The notes below the pieces were generated by a model that was not told the DNA's origin, searched no databases, and saw nothing but the letters and a program-made list of their open reading frames with translations. This document shows positions 24,516-34,228 of a stretch of DNA of 64,000 nt, piece after piece. The first letter of the stretch is position 1. The number at the start of each line of letters is the position of its first letter. Source of the DNA: Serratia nevei (GTDB lineage Bacteria; Pseudomonadota; Gammaproteobacteria; Enterobacterales; Enterobacteriaceae); the NCBI RefSeq assembly GCF_024160145.1, contig NZ_JAMYWQ010000019.1, positions 33,819 through 97,818 of the forward strand, read 5' to 3'. Position numbers and translations under genes: made by a program.

Positions 24516-24928
24516 CAGCGCTCCAGCCCCAAGCGCGGAATGTCGATTTTCGGACAGCGATCCATCACCACCCGCAGCCCGGCCTGTTGCGCCAACGCTG
24601 CTGCCTGCTCGTTAATCACCCCTATCTGCAGCCACAGCGCCCTGGCGCCGATCGCTACCGCCTCTTGCGCCACGCCGTAAGCGGCCTCCGAATTGCGAAA
24701 AACGTCGACCATATCCACCGGCTGCGGGATCGCGGCCAGCGTGGCGTAAACCGGCTGCCCCAGCAGCGTCTGCCCCGCCAGTTTGGGACTGACCGGGATC
24801 ACCTGATACCCTTGCGCCAACAGATACGCCATCACCCCATAGCTGGGCCGCGACGGATTATCGCTGGCGCCCACCAGCGCGATAGTTTTCACCTGCTGCA
24901 ACAGCTCAATAATCTCTTGATCCTGCAT
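24515..24928 (-). CDS. yccU: CoA-binding domain protein YccU
   Basis: A 137-residue single-domain Rossmann protein of the CoA-binding family related to the N-terminus of succinyl-CoA synthetase alpha. Visible features are IALVGASDNPSRPSYGVMAY (nucleotide-binding loop), VIPVSPKLAGQTLLG and ALWLQIGVINEQAA, ending in VMDRCPKID. The physiological role is not known. It is convergent with hspQ. Confidence 0.92.
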   Translation of the reverse strand: MQDQEIIELLQQVKTIALVGASDNPSRPSYGVMAYLLAQGYQVIPVSPKLAGQTLLGQPVYATLAAIPQPVDMVDVFRNSEAAYGVAQEAVAIGARALWLQIGVINEQAAALAQQAGLRVVMDRCPKIDIPRLGLER

Positions 24929-25182
24929 ATTCCCCCCCGTTTATCACTGCATCACTTTTCGTTTCGAGTGTAACCGATCGACATTCGCCCGGCTAAGCGC
25001 GACGCGCAGGAAACTTCAGCGCAGTATTATGGTCAGAAGCTGTCGCGGTTCAGCTGCTCATGGTCGTGTCTAATCGCGATAAAATATGTGAAAATGTAAA
25101 CAAAATACCCAATTGAAAAATTTTGACACAACCTGTGCCGTGTTCAACACTTAGAGCTACGTCACTTTATAAGGAGATAATG

Positions 25183-25848
25183 ATGAAATTTGGTCTGGTG
25201 GTTGCGGCTTTGCTCAGCATCAGCATGCCTGCCGCGGCTACGACCCTGAAACTCTCCCCGGACATCGACCTGCTGGTGGTCGACGGCAAGAAAATGACAG
25301 GTTCGTTGTTAAAAGGTGCCGACAGTCTTGAACTGGATGGCGGGCAGCACCAGCTGCTGTTTAAAGTGACCAAAACCGTCCGCGCCGGCCAGCATACGCA
25401 GGCCTATGCTTCCCTACCACTGGTTGCTACCTTCAATACGCAAAATATCAGCCAGGTGGCGATCGAACTGCCGCGCATCGAACACGATCGTGACGCGCAA
25501 CGTTTTGACAAAACGCTGAATTATCTGGTGGTCGATAAAGACGGCAATGCCCTGCCGTTCCGGCATGACGTGCTGCATCCCGACAGCGTCACCTTCAATG
25601 CCGATTTGGAAAAGGTGATGACGGATTACAACCGCCAAAACCGCCCAGCTTCCGTCCCGACCTTCGCTCAGGCAAACGTCGGCAACGGCTCGGCCTCCAC
25701 GTTGGCCGGTTCGTCGGTGAATGCCCCGACGGTGACGTTGAAAGGTGAAAACGTGTCGGAACAGATGCTGCAATACTGGTTCCAACAAGCGGACAAGGAA
25801 ACGCAGAAGCGTTTCCTGCGCTGGGCCAATAAACAACCGGTTCGCTGA
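25183..25848 (+). CDS. yccT: Periplasmic DUF2057 protein YccT
   Basis: A 221-residue exported protein of the YccT (UPF0319) family. The signal peptide is MKFGLVVAALLSISMPAAA, and the mature protein starts TTLKLSPDIDLLVVDGKKM, close to E. coli YccT. E. coli YccT has been linked to repression of curli, but the mechanism is not settled. The last segment QYWFQQADKETQKRFLRW is conserved. AAGGAG precedes tandem ATGs; the second (25183) has the better spacing. Confidence 0.9.
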   Translation: MKFGLVVAALLSISMPAAATTLKLSPDIDLLVVDGKKMTGSLLKGADSLELDGGQHQLLFKVTKTVRAGQHTQAYASLPLVATFNTQNISQVAIELPRIEHDRDAQRFDKTLNYLVVDKDGNALPFRHDVLHPDSVTFNADLEKVMTDYNRQNRPASVPTFAQANVGNGSASTLAGSSVNAPTVTLKGENVSEQMLQYWFQQADKETQKRFLRWANKQPVR

Positions 25849-25856
25849 CCCCTCTC

Positions 25857-25887
25857 GGCGCCTTTACCTGCAAAGGCGCCTTTTCTT
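25857..25887 (+). terminator. yccT rho-independent terminator
   Basis: GGCGCCTTT and AAAGGCGCC form a 9-base stem around ACCTGC, followed by TTTTCTTC. Confidence 0.92.
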
Positions 25888-25969
25888 CGCATTTCCAGGC
25901 GCAAACGCTAGGCAGTGAAAAACAGTTTCAGTAATCTGTCGCACATCCCGATTAGCGAAGGACACCGAG

Positions 25970-26428
25970 ATGGAATTGACCACCCGCACTATCGCCGCGC
26001 GCAAACACATTGCGCTGGTGGCGCACGATCACTGCAAACAGGCTCTGCTGGAGTGGGTAGAAAGCCACAAGACGCTGCTGGCGCAGCACCAGCTGTACGC
26101 CACCGGCACCACCGGCAACCTGATCCAGCGCGCCAGCGGCATTCCGGTCATCAGCATGCTGAGTGGCCCGATGGGCGGCGATCAGCAGGTTGGCGCACTG
26201 ATTGCGGAAGGCAAAATAGACATGCTGATCTTCTTCTGGGATCCGCTGAACGCGGTGCCGCACGATCCGGACGTGAAAGCGCTGCTGCGGCTGGCTACCG
26301 TCTGGAATATCCCGGTAGCCACCAACCGCTCGACCGCTGACTTTCTGATCGACTCTCCGCTGTTCACCAGCGAAGTGGAGATCGCCATCCCCGACTATCA
26401 GCGCTATCTGCAAGAGCGCCTGAAATAG
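25970..26428 (+). CDS. mgsA: Methylglyoxal synthase
   Basis: A 152-residue enzyme that converts dihydroxyacetone phosphate to methylglyoxal and phosphate, a relief valve when sugar phosphates build up. Catalytic Asp71 lies in GPMGGDQQ and His98 in AVPHDP. The phosphate-binding ATGTTGN (residues 44-50) is intact. It is convergent with helD. Confidence 0.97.
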   Translation: MELTTRTIAARKHIALVAHDHCKQALLEWVESHKTLLAQHQLYATGTTGNLIQRASGIPVISMLSGPMGGDQQVGALIAEGKIDMLIFFWDPLNAVPHDPDVKALLRLATVWNIPVATNRSTADFLIDSPLFTSEVEIAIPDYQRYLQERLK

Positions 26429-26429
26429 T

Positions 26430-26473
26430 CCTCAGGCCTGGCTGCCGCCGGGCCTGAGGCTAGGGCTTTTTCT
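26430..26473 (+). terminator. mgsA terminator
   Basis: CCTCAGGCC (26430-26438) and GGCCTGAGG (26451-26459) form a 9-base stem, with CTTTTT a few bases beyond. The stem starts directly after the mgsA stop and abuts the helD stop. Confidence 0.7.
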
Positions 26474-28514
26474 GCACCGGAACGCCAATATCTTGCAGCT
26501 GTTCGACGAACACTGAAGGGCGTTCGCGATCCTGCAACAGCCATACCTGATGTTTGGCGCGAGTCAATGCGACATACAGCAGACGGCGCTCTTCGGCATC
26601 CGGAAAATCTTCCGGCTGTGGCAGCAGCACCTCTTCCAACACCGACTCGCGCGCCACGGCAGGGAAACCGTCACGCCCGTCATGCAAACCGGCGATGATG
26701 ACGTATTCCGCCTGCTGCCCCTTGCTGGCGTGGATGGTCATAAACTCCAGATCCAGCTTGGGCCAGCGGGTGCCCGCTTTCGCCAGCGCTTCCGGTTTCA
26801 GGTGGTGGTAACGCGCCAGCACCAGAATGCGCTCATCCGGCTTGGCGTAGCCGCTCAGCTTGTCCAACAATGATTCCAGCTGTTCGTGTGGCAGGATCGT
26901 CACCGACTTTTTATTGCCCTTGCTCAGGCTGTTGAGCGGCTTCTTCAACTGGTGCGGGTTCTGCTGCACGAAGCGGTTGGCCACCTCGCCGATACGCTCA
27001 TTGAAGCGATAGGTGGTGTCCAGCGCGCACTGCGCCCCTTCGCCGAAGTGGGTAGCGAAGGCCGTGGTTAACGTCAATTCGGCACCGCTGAAGCGATAAA
27101 TCGCCTGCCAATCATCCCCCACCGCAAACAGGCAGGTCTGTTTGTTTTGCCGGCGCAGCGCCGCCAGCAACAACGCGCGCTGCGGCGAGATATCCTGAAA
27201 TTCGTCTACCAAGATATGTTTCCACGGGCTGACGAAGCGCCCCTTGTCGAGAATATTGACCGCCTGATGGATCAGACCGGAGAAGTCCACCGCCCCTTCC
27301 TCTTTCAAGGCGCTTTTCCAGGCTTTCAACAGCGGTGCCATCAGCCGGATGCGTTTTGAAAACAGATCGCGGATTTCTTCATCCGCCTGCTCAATCATTT
27401 CCGCCTGGCTGCCGCCGTGCATGCGCATCAGCCCCAGCCAGCGTTCCAAGCGGCCCGCCAGCCGATCAGCCAGGCGTTGATCCTGCCAAAAGTCGCCTTC
27501 CGGCACGTCCCATCCCAACTCGTCGCTCAACCATTGACGCCACCCCTTGGCCTGGGCTTTTTTCTCCGTGCACTGTTGGCGCCAATGGGTAATCAGCAAC
27601 GCTTTGCGCGCTTTGGCATCGGTTTCCAATCGGCTGATGGCCGGGGCTTTGCGGCTGCCCTGTTGAATGATCTGCAGCGCCAATGCATGGAACGTTTTGG
27701 CCTGAATGCCGACATCGCCCAAACGCGCTTTGATGCGATCGTTCATCTCACTCGCTGCCTGACGGCCGAACGCCAACAGCAAAATTTGGCCCGGATCCGC
27801 CTCCTGAAGGCGCAGCAGCCAGCCGGCGCGCGCCACCAGCACCGACGTTTTGCCGCTTCCGGCCCCTGCCAATACCAGGACGGAATCCTCGCCATTGACC
27901 ACCGCACGGCTCTGAGAGTCATTGAGCGGTGAACTCTCGACGGTCTGGAAGAAATCGTGATGTTGCTCCAGCATGCGCTCGGTCCACTGCCGGTTGCGTT
28001 GTTCGACGCTGCGCAGCCCCTGCTGCAGCCATTGCAGACACAGATGATAATCAGCCCGGCAGTTATCAAACTCATCCAGACGCGCCACCGGCATCGGCAG
28101 CGCGGAGAAAGCCTCGTGGATTTGCTGCTGCAGCTTGCCCAACTCAGACTTTTTAAACCATTTGTCCTGTTGCTCGATGCGCTGGATCTGCATCACCTGC
28201 TGTTGCAACACGCCGGCGCTGACCTCGCTCATTTCGGCGCTCCACTGCTGCCACGCCTGCTGCAGATAGTGATGAAAACGCTGCGTTTCCTGCCATTCGG
28301 TGCCGTGCAGCCGCACCACTTTTTCGTCCGGCAATTCAAATTCCAGCTCGCCCCAGACGATGCCGCGCTTGCACCTGACCTGAATCAATTGATTGAAGGG
28401 GATCAGGTATTCATGTTTTTCCCCGCTCACCTCAACCCCGGCGTGCAGCAACCGCACGCGGTTATAAGGGTGCTGAGCCAGGTGTTTCCCCAGCGATGTC
28501 GCTTTAAGTTCCAT
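26460..28514 (-). CDS. helD: DNA helicase IV (HelD)
   Basis: A 684-residue superfamily 1A 3'-5' DNA helicase of the UvrD/Rep class. Walker A reads VLAGAGSGKTSVL (about residue 220), motif II VDEFQDISPQRA, motif III AVGDDWQAIYRFSGAE, motif V MTIHASKGQQAEYVI and motif VI RRLLYVALTRAKHQVW. The N-terminal 190 residues are the HelD-specific region. The length equals the E. coli protein. It is believed to act in recombination and replication fork repair. Confidence 0.96.
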   Translation of the reverse strand: MELKATSLGKHLAQHPYNRVRLLHAGVEVSGEKHEYLIPFNQLIQVRCKRGIVWGELEFELPDEKVVRLHGTEWQETQRFHHYLQQAWQQWSAEMSEVSAGVLQQQVMQIQRIEQQDKWFKKSELGKLQQQIHEAFSALPMPVARLDEFDNCRADYHLCLQWLQQGLRSVEQRNRQWTERMLEQHHDFFQTVESSPLNDSQSRAVVNGEDSVLVLAGAGSGKTSVLVARAGWLLRLQEADPGQILLLAFGRQAASEMNDRIKARLGDVGIQAKTFHALALQIIQQGSRKAPAISRLETDAKARKALLITHWRQQCTEKKAQAKGWRQWLSDELGWDVPEGDFWQDQRLADRLAGRLERWLGLMRMHGGSQAEMIEQADEEIRDLFSKRIRLMAPLLKAWKSALKEEGAVDFSGLIHQAVNILDKGRFVSPWKHILVDEFQDISPQRALLLAALRRQNKQTCLFAVGDDWQAIYRFSGAELTLTTAFATHFGEGAQCALDTTYRFNERIGEVANRFVQQNPHQLKKPLNSLSKGNKKSVTILPHEQLESLLDKLSGYAKPDERILVLARYHHLKPEALAKAGTRWPKLDLEFMTIHASKGQQAEYVIIAGLHDGRDGFPAVARESVLEEVLLPQPEDFPDAEERRLLYVALTRAKHQVWLLQDRERPSVFVEQLQDIGVPVQKKP

Positions 28515-28680
28515 ATCGTCGCGCCATGACTATGTTGAGATTAAATAACGGATATCGACCAGTTTACCTGCGATAAGCAGTGGCACTCTAGCGCTAAAAA
28601 AAGGGTAGAATAGATTTTGCGTTTTTATCGTGAATACGCCCGCATCGCGGTTTGGCCATCATTAGAGCAGAATGACGTCT

Positions 28681-29133
28681 ATGCGTACTGTACTGAATAT
28701 TCTTAATTTTGTGTTGGGCGGTTTCGTCACCACGCTGGGTTGGCTGTTCGCCACGGTGTGCAGCGTGCTGCTTATCGTCACGCTGCCGCTCACCCGTTCC
28801 TGCTGGGAAATCACCAAGCTGTCTCTGGTGCCGTTCGGCAATGAAGCGATACACGTCGATGAGCTCTACCCGGAAAAAAGCAATGCGCTGCTCACCGCCG
28901 GCGGTTCGCTGCTCAACATTCTCTGGCTGGTTCTGTTCGGCTGGTGGCTGTGCCTGTCGCACATCGCTGCCGGTATCGTGCAATGCGTTTCGATCATCGG
29001 CATTCCGGTTGGCATCGCCAACTTCAAAATTGCCGCCATCGCGCTGTGGCCGGTAGGGCGCCGCGTCGTGTCGGTAGAAATGGCTCAGCAAGCCCGTATT
29101 GAGAATGCTCGCCGCCACTATCATCAGCGTTAA
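28681..29133 (+). CDS. yccF: Inner-membrane protein YccF
   Basis: A 150-residue membrane protein with two YccF-type domains. Residues 8-33 and 75-120 are hydrophobic; PLTRSCWEITKLSLVPFGNE and CVSIIGIPVGIANFKIAAIA are the paired family motifs. The function is unknown. The start at 28681 (MRTVLNILNFVLGG) matches the family; an ATG three codons earlier is the alternative. It is followed after 26 bases by yccS, probably co-transcribed. Confidence 0.92.
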   Translation: MRTVLNILNFVLGGFVTTLGWLFATVCSVLLIVTLPLTRSCWEITKLSLVPFGNEAIHVDELYPEKSNALLTAGGSLLNILWLVLFGWWLCLSHIAAGIVQCVSIIGIPVGIANFKIAAIALWPVGRRVVSVEMAQQARIENARRHYHQR

Positions 29134-29159
29134 TTTTTTCTCCGTTTGAGGAGTTTTTC

Positions 29160-31295
29160 GTGCTCTCTTTTGCACCCGCCGTTCGTCGTTATGCCTACAA
29201 CAGCAACCTGCTGTATCACCTGCGCATCCTGATTGCGCTGACCGGCACCGCCGCCGTTCCCTGGTGGCTGGGCATTCCCAAACTGACTATCCCGCTGACG
29301 CTGGGGGTGGTGGCGGCCGCCCTCACCGATTTGGATGACCGCCTGACCGGCAGGCTGCGCAACCTGCTGATCACGCTGGTGTGCTTCTTTGTCGCCTCCG
29401 CGTCGATCGAGCTGCTGTTCCCCTACCCTTGGTTGTTCGCCCTTGGCTTAACCACGTCGACCTGCGGCTTTATCCTTCTGGGTGCACTGGGGCAACGTTA
29501 TGCCACCATCGCCTTCGGCGCGCTGCTGATAGCGGTTTACACCATGCTCGGCACCTCCATGTACGATGCCTGGTATCAGCAGCCGCTGCTGCTGGTGATC
29601 GGTGCGCTGTGGTACAACCTGCTGACGCTGGCGGGCCATATGCTGTTCCCCATTAGGCCGCTGCAGGAGAATCTGGCGCGCTGTTATGATCAGTTGGCCA
29701 ACTATCTGGACGCCAAAGCCAACCTGTTCGATCCTGACGCCGAACGCGATGCTGACCTGCCATGGATGGATGTCGCGATGGCCAACAGCGCGTTGGTGGC
29801 ATTGCTTAACCAGACCAAAGCCTCGCTGCTGACACGTCTGAAGGGCGATCGCGGCCAGCGCGGCACCCGCCGCACCTTGCACTACTATTTTGTCGCACAG
29901 GATATTCACGAGCGCGCCAGTTCTTCCCACGTACAGTACCATGCGCTCAGCCGGCAATTCCGCCACAGCGACATTTTGTTCCGCTTCCAGCGTTTGCTGA
30001 GCATGCAGGCGCGCGCCTGCCGCCAGCTGGCGCAATCCATCCTGCTGCGGCAAAAGTATCAACACAATCCACGTTTTGAGCCGGCTTTCAGCCGCATTCA
30101 GGAAGCGTTGGCGCGCATCGCCGAAACCCAGGGCAATACCGAACAAACCAAAGCGCTGGCGCATCTGCTGAAAAACCTGCATGCAATAGATGCGCAGCTG
30201 GCCAATATCGAATCAGAGCAGACGCTGGCCAGCGGGCAAGCGGAAGAGAACAGTCTGGCCGATGACCGCTTAACCGGTTGGAGCGACATCCGGCTGCGCA
30301 TCAGCCGCCATCTGACGCCACAGTCGGCCCTGTTCCGCCACGCAATCCGCATGTCAGCGGTGCTGTGCATAGGTTACGCCTTCATCCAGCTCACCGGCAT
30401 GCAACATGGTTACTGGATCCTGCTGACCAGCCTGTTTGTCTGCCAACCGAACTACAACGCCACCCGCCGGCGCCTGGCGCTGCGCATTATCGGCACTCTG
30501 GCCGGTATCCTGATCGGCCTGCCGATCCTCTATTTCGTACCGTCATTGGAAGGACAGCTGGTGTTGATCGTCATCACCGGCGTTCTGTTCTTCGCTTTCC
30601 GCACCGTACAGTATGCGCACGCGACCATGTTCATCACGCTGTTGGTGTTGCTGTGCTTTAACCTGTTGGGGGAAGGATTCGAAGTGGCAGCCCCGCGCGT
30701 TTACGATACCTTGCTGGGTTGCGCCATCGCCTGGGCGGCGGTCAGCTTTATCTGGCCAGACTGGAAATTCCGCCAACTGCCGGCGGTGGTGGATAAAACG
30801 CTGAACGCCAACTGCCGCTATCTGGACGCCATCCTGGTGCAATACCATCAGGGTAAGGATAACGGTCTCGCCTACCGTATTGCGCGACGAGACGCCCACA
30901 ACAGCGATGCCGAGCTGGCTTCGGTCATTTCCAACATGTCAGCCGATCCCAAAGCCGACAAGGCGCTGCAGGAGGCCGCCTTCCGCCTGCTTTGTTTGAA
31001 CCACACTCTCCTGAGTTATATCTCGGCATTAGGGGCTCACCGCGAGCGGCTGAATACCTCAGCCACGCTCGAGCTGCTCAACGACGCCGTGTGTTACGTA
31101 GACGGCGCCTTGCATCAGGAAGAACGGAACAGCCAGCGCATTGCGCAGGCGTTGGAGCAACTCGCGGAGCGTATTCGCAAAGCCGTTCCGGAACCTGAAA
31201 GCAAAGAGCAGTTGGTCTTGCAGCAGGTGGGGCTGGTGCTTGAACTGCTGCCGGAGCTCACTACATTGCATACCCAAATAAATAAGGCAGCCTAA
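29160..31295 (+). CDS. yccS: FUSC-family inner-membrane transporter-like protein YccS
   Basis: A 711-residue membrane protein with two hydrophobic bundles of about six spans each (roughly residues 15-165 and 395-530), split and followed by cytoplasmic helical regions. This is the FUSC/YccS arrangement, also seen in AaeB-type aromatic acid efflux proteins. The start codon is GTG after GAGG. The substrate is unknown. It is convergent with sxy, with which it shares a long hairpin terminator. Confidence 0.9.
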   Translation: MLSFAPAVRRYAYNSNLLYHLRILIALTGTAAVPWWLGIPKLTIPLTLGVVAAALTDLDDRLTGRLRNLLITLVCFFVASASIELLFPYPWLFALGLTTSTCGFILLGALGQRYATIAFGALLIAVYTMLGTSMYDAWYQQPLLLVIGALWYNLLTLAGHMLFPIRPLQENLARCYDQLANYLDAKANLFDPDAERDADLPWMDVAMANSALVALLNQTKASLLTRLKGDRGQRGTRRTLHYYFVAQDIHERASSSHVQYHALSRQFRHSDILFRFQRLLSMQARACRQLAQSILLRQKYQHNPRFEPAFSRIQEALARIAETQGNTEQTKALAHLLKNLHAIDAQLANIESEQTLASGQAEENSLADDRLTGWSDIRLRISRHLTPQSALFRHAIRMSAVLCIGYAFIQLTGMQHGYWILLTSLFVCQPNYNATRRRLALRIIGTLAGILIGLPILYFVPSLEGQLVLIVITGVLFFAFRTVQYAHATMFITLLVLLCFNLLGEGFEVAAPRVYDTLLGCAIAWAAVSFIWPDWKFRQLPAVVDKTLNANCRYLDAILVQYHQGKDNGLAYRIARRDAHNSDAELASVISNMSADPKADKALQEAAFRLLCLNHTLLSYISALGAHRERLNTSATLELLNDAVCYVDGALHQEERNSQRIAQALEQLAERIRKAVPEPESKEQLVLQQVGLVLELLPELTTLHTQINKAA

Positions 31296-31328
31296 TTATT
31301 CATGGCCCATTTGATGGGCCATGAATAA
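31296..31328. terminator. Bidirectional hairpin between yccS and sxy
   Basis: TTATTCATGGCCCAT and ATGGGCCATGAATAA form a perfect 15-base stem with loop TTG. It begins right after the yccS stop and extends across the last codons of sxy (HGPSNGP and stop), so it can serve both convergent genes. Confidence 0.8.
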
Positions 31329-31956
31329 CCGGTTCATGCCCATGCTGGCGCATCGCCATCGTATGATCGAACCAGCGCACCAGTTCATTGCGCAATTCTG
31401 CCGGCAGCGCCGCCTGATGATAGCCGGCGAGCGCCCCACCCAGCGACAGCAGCACTCGCAACCCCAGATTGGTCTGCTGTTGCAGCAGGCGAAGATAGCT
31501 GCGTTTGGCGCCGTGCAGCCGCAGATCGTAGGCATTGCGAATGCCCGCTCGCCACAGCAAACGCTCCATATTGACATCAATATTCGGCAGCGCCTTCAAT
31601 CTGCCGTGATCGCCGGCCTTAAGCCGCTGCTCTCGGCGCGCTTCCCTGATGGCCTGCCAGGCCAGGCCGACTAACTCGTTGCGTTCCCGCCACAGCGATT
31701 CGTCAACCCAGTAATAGCGCAGCGTGATGGGCACACCACGCTTGGAATAGACCATATTGACCATTCCCCGTGCGCGAAAAGCCGGCTCCATGCTCGCCGT
31801 CGCCCGCAAATACAGTTCGCCTTCCGCGATCACGGCGAACATTACCCCCTCGGCCAGCAAACCGTAGCCGCCGAACTGCGACCGCGTGGTAATGGCCCCC
31901 AGCGCTGCAAAGCAATCTTTAGCCTGTACGATTCTTCTCGTCGACATCCTTTTCAT
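31300..31956 (-). CDS. sxy: Competence regulator Sxy/TfoX
   Basis: A 218-residue Sxy/TfoX protein that works with CRP at CRP-S promoters to switch on competence and DNA-uptake genes. The TfoX N-terminal domain covers residues 1-105 (ITTRSQFGGYGLLAEGVMFA) and the helix-hairpin C-terminal domain about 120-200 (LKALPNIDVNMERLLWRAGI). GGAGG precedes the start at 31956. The last codons are encoded within a 15-bp perfect hairpin shared with yccS, so the mRNA 3' end is structured inside the coding region. Confidence 0.93.
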   Translation of the reverse strand: MKRMSTRRIVQAKDCFAALGAITTRSQFGGYGLLAEGVMFAVIAEGELYLRATASMEPAFRARGMVNMVYSKRGVPITLRYYWVDESLWRERNELVGLAWQAIREARREQRLKAGDHGRLKALPNIDVNMERLLWRAGIRNAYDLRLHGAKRSYLRLLQQQTNLGLRVLLSLGGALAGYHQAALPAELRNELVRWFDHTMAMRQHGHEPVIHGPSNGP

Positions 31957-32147
31957 AGCGTTCCTCCGTTTTAGGTTCTGGTCGTATTATTTCTCTCATC
32001 AATGAAAAAAGTAACGTGAACAACTAATTAGAAAAATACGCACTATCCGTCTGCATGCCAATCACAAAAAACGCCGGTATAAAAAATGATCGCAATTATG
32101 CGAGCCGCTACGAAAATTTGGGTTGATCTTATCCCAAATCGGGGATA

Positions 32148-32163
32148 CTGTATAAACATACAG
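32148..32163. promoter_or_regulatory. LexA (SOS) box of sulA
   Basis: CTGTATAAACATACAG fits CTG-N10-CAG exactly and ends 22 bases before the sulA start, where the SOS box of sulA is expected. Confidence 0.93.
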
Positions 32164-32185
32164 TAACACGACGGGCGGGAACTTT

Positions 32186-32692
32186 ATGCGTACTCAATCA
32201 CTCTACCAACCTCATTTCAGCCAGGGCTCTTTTACAGCGCGCAACGTTGCAAAGGACACGGATGTCGGCAAAGAAAATGGCTTGATCAGTGAACTTGTTT
32301 ACAACGAGCGCCAGCCCGCAGTGGCTCAACTGCTGTTGCCCCTGCTGCAGCAACTGGGCAAGCAGTCTCGCTGGCTTTTGTGGCTGACGCCGCAGCAAAA
32401 ATTGAGCAAGCAATGGCTGCAGCAATCCGGTCTGCCGGTGGATAAAATGGTGCAATTGAGCCAGATCAGCCCGGTGAATACGGTTGAAGCGATGGAAAAA
32501 GCGCTGCAAACTGGGAATTACAGCGTAGTTCTCGGCTGGTTGCCCGAGCTGACAGAGGATGATCGTCTAAAATTAAGACGCGCGGCAGAATTGGGTAATG
32601 CTTACGGGTTTATCATGCGCCCTCAGCGTGACATTGGTTCGTCTCACGGACACTGTTCTACCCTAAAAATTCACTCTTCTTTGTATCATTAA
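32186..32692 (+). CDS. sulA: SOS cell-division inhibitor SulA
   Basis: A 168-residue inhibitor that blocks FtsZ polymerisation after DNA damage and is degraded by Lon. The conserved core reads [20 protein letters not shown], then [20 protein letters not shown] and [20 protein letters not shown]. The C-terminal tail ends SLYH; in E. coli the terminal His is the Lon recognition element, and His is terminal here too. A perfect LexA box precedes it. Confidence 0.95.
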   Translation: MRTQSLYQPHFSQGSFTARNVAKDTDVGKENGLISELVYNERQPAVAQLLLPLLQQLGKQSRWLLWLTPQQKLSKQWLQQSGLPVDKMVQLSQISPVNTVEAMEKALQTGNYSVVLGWLPELTEDDRLKLRRAAELGNAYGFIMRPQRDIGSSHGHCSTLKIHSSLYH

Positions 32693-32880
32693 GTAAATTT
32701 AGGATTTTTCCCATCATTTTCGCACCCCGCAGAGGGAACCTTTGCAAGGTCAAGCAGAAAGCTAGTCCGGCTGCGGTTTGGCAAGAAAAAACGCCCGAAG
32801 GATCGCCGTTTTTTTAGGCTAAGAATGTTAGCAAATATGTACGATTCCACGTTTTTTTTTAGAGCTTTATCACATCACAC

Positions 32881-32908
32881 TTGTAACTTTCGCGCCACGT
32901 TGTAGACT
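32881..32908 (+). promoter_or_regulatory. ompA promoter and long leader
   Basis: TTGTAA (32881-32886) and TAGACT (32903-32908) with a 16-base spacer match the known enterobacterial ompA promoter region. Transcription should start near 32915, giving a leader of about 135 bases up to the start at 33050, like the stabilising ompA 5' leader of E. coli. The rest of the 357-base sulA-ompA gap shows only AT-rich DNA with a weak AAAAAACG/CGTTTTTT dyad near 32790. Confidence 0.8.
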
Positions 32909-33049
32909 TTACATCGCCAAGGTTGCTCTATAACGCCAGAAAAACTGGCGAGTAACAAACGAGGGCTTAAACCTTGGCGAAGGAATTTAACCAAGGGCTT
33001 AAAACAGCTTTAAAGCTCATTGCCTATTTGGATGATAACGAGGCGCAAA

Positions 33050-34129
33050 ATGAAAAAGACAGCTATCGCATTAGCAGTGGCACTGGCAGGTTTCGCTACC
33101 GTAGCGCAAGCCGCTCCAAAAGATAACACCTGGTACACCGGTGCTAAACTGGGTTGGTCCCAGTACCACGACACTGGTTTCTACGGTAACGGTTATCAGA
33201 ACGGTATCGGCAACGGCCCAACTCACAAAGATCAGCTGGGTGCTGGCGCGTTCCTGGGCTACCAGGCAAACCAATACCTGGGCTTCGAACTGGGCTATGA
33301 CTGGCTCGGTCGCATGCCTTACAAAGGCAGCGTAAACAACGGTGCTTTCAAAGCACAGGGCGTTCAACTGGCCGCTAAACTGAGCTACCCAATTGCTGAC
33401 GATCTGGATATCTACACTCGTCTGGGTGGTATGGTATGGCGTGCAGACTCCAAAGCTAACTACGGCAACGGCACTCGCCTGAGCGACCACGACACCGGCG
33501 TTTCTCCGCTGGCTGCTGTTGGTGTTGAATACGCACTGACCAAAAACTGGGCTACTCGCCTGGACTACCAGTTCGTAAGCAACATCGGTGACGCAGGTAC
33601 CGTTGGCGCGCGTCCAGACAACACCATGCTGAGCCTGGGCGTTTCTTACCGCTTCGGTCAGGATGACGTAGTTGCTCCAGTTGCTCCAGCTCCAGCTCCG
33701 GCTCCAGTTGTTGAAACCAAGCGTTTCACTCTGAAGTCTGACGTGCTGTTCAACTTCAACAAAGCAACTCTGAAACCACAAGGTCAGCAGGCTCTGGATC
33801 AGCTGTACACCCAGCTGAGCTCCATGGATCCTAAAGACGGTTCCGTAGTTGTTCTGGGTTACACCGACGCCGTTGGTTCCGTTCAGTACAACCAGAAACT
33901 GTCCGAAAAACGCGCACAAAGCGTTGTTGACTACCTGGTCTCCAAAGGCATCCCGTCAGACAAAATCTCTGCACGTGGCATGGGCAAAGCTGATTCAGTC
34001 ACCGGCAACACCTGTGGCTACAAAGCTGGCCGTGCTACCAAAGCTCAGATCGACTGCCTGGCACCAGATCGTCGCGTAGAGATCGAAGTTAAAGGTATCA
34101 AAGACGTTGTAACTCAGCCTCAGGGCTAA
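33050..34129 (+). CDS. ompA: Outer membrane protein A
   Basis: A 359-residue precursor of the abundant outer-membrane protein that links the membrane to peptidoglycan. The signal peptide is [20 protein letters not shown] plus Ala21. The eight-strand barrel covers mature residues 1-180, ending in LGVSYRFG. A Pro-Ala hinge ([11 protein letters not shown]) follows, then the OmpA-C peptidoglycan-binding domain with [17 protein letters not shown] and [19 protein letters not shown] 33050 follows AGGCGC as in E. coli. Codon use is biased towards highly expressed genes, unlike the GC-rich neighbours. Confidence 0.98.
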   Translation: MKKTAIALAVALAGFATVAQAAPKDNTWYTGAKLGWSQYHDTGFYGNGYQNGIGNGPTHKDQLGAGAFLGYQANQYLGFELGYDWLGRMPYKGSVNNGAFKAQGVQLAAKLSYPIADDLDIYTRLGGMVWRADSKANYGNGTRLSDHDTGVSPLAAVGVEYALTKNWATRLDYQFVSNIGDAGTVGARPDNTMLSLGVSYRFGQDDVVAPVAPAPAPAPVVETKRFTLKSDVLFNFNKATLKPQGQQALDQLYTQLSSMDPKDGSVVVLGYTDAVGSVQYNQKLSEKRAQSVVDYLVSKGIPSDKISARGMGKADSVTGNTCGYKAGRATKAQIDCLAPDRRVEIEVKGIKDVVTQPQG

Positions 34130-34144
34130 GTTTACTCGCCTAAT

Positions 34145-34172
34145 AAAAAACCCCGCATTGCGGGGTTTTTTT
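34145..34172 (+). terminator. ompA rho-independent terminator
   Basis: AAAAAACCCCGC and GCGGGGTTTTTT form the stem around ATT, with further U residues after it. Confidence 0.95.
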
Positions 34173-34228
34173 TCGTCCTTTATTCGCCCAAAACACAGGC
34201 CTGGCGCAACAAAGGCGCACTGCCCCGC

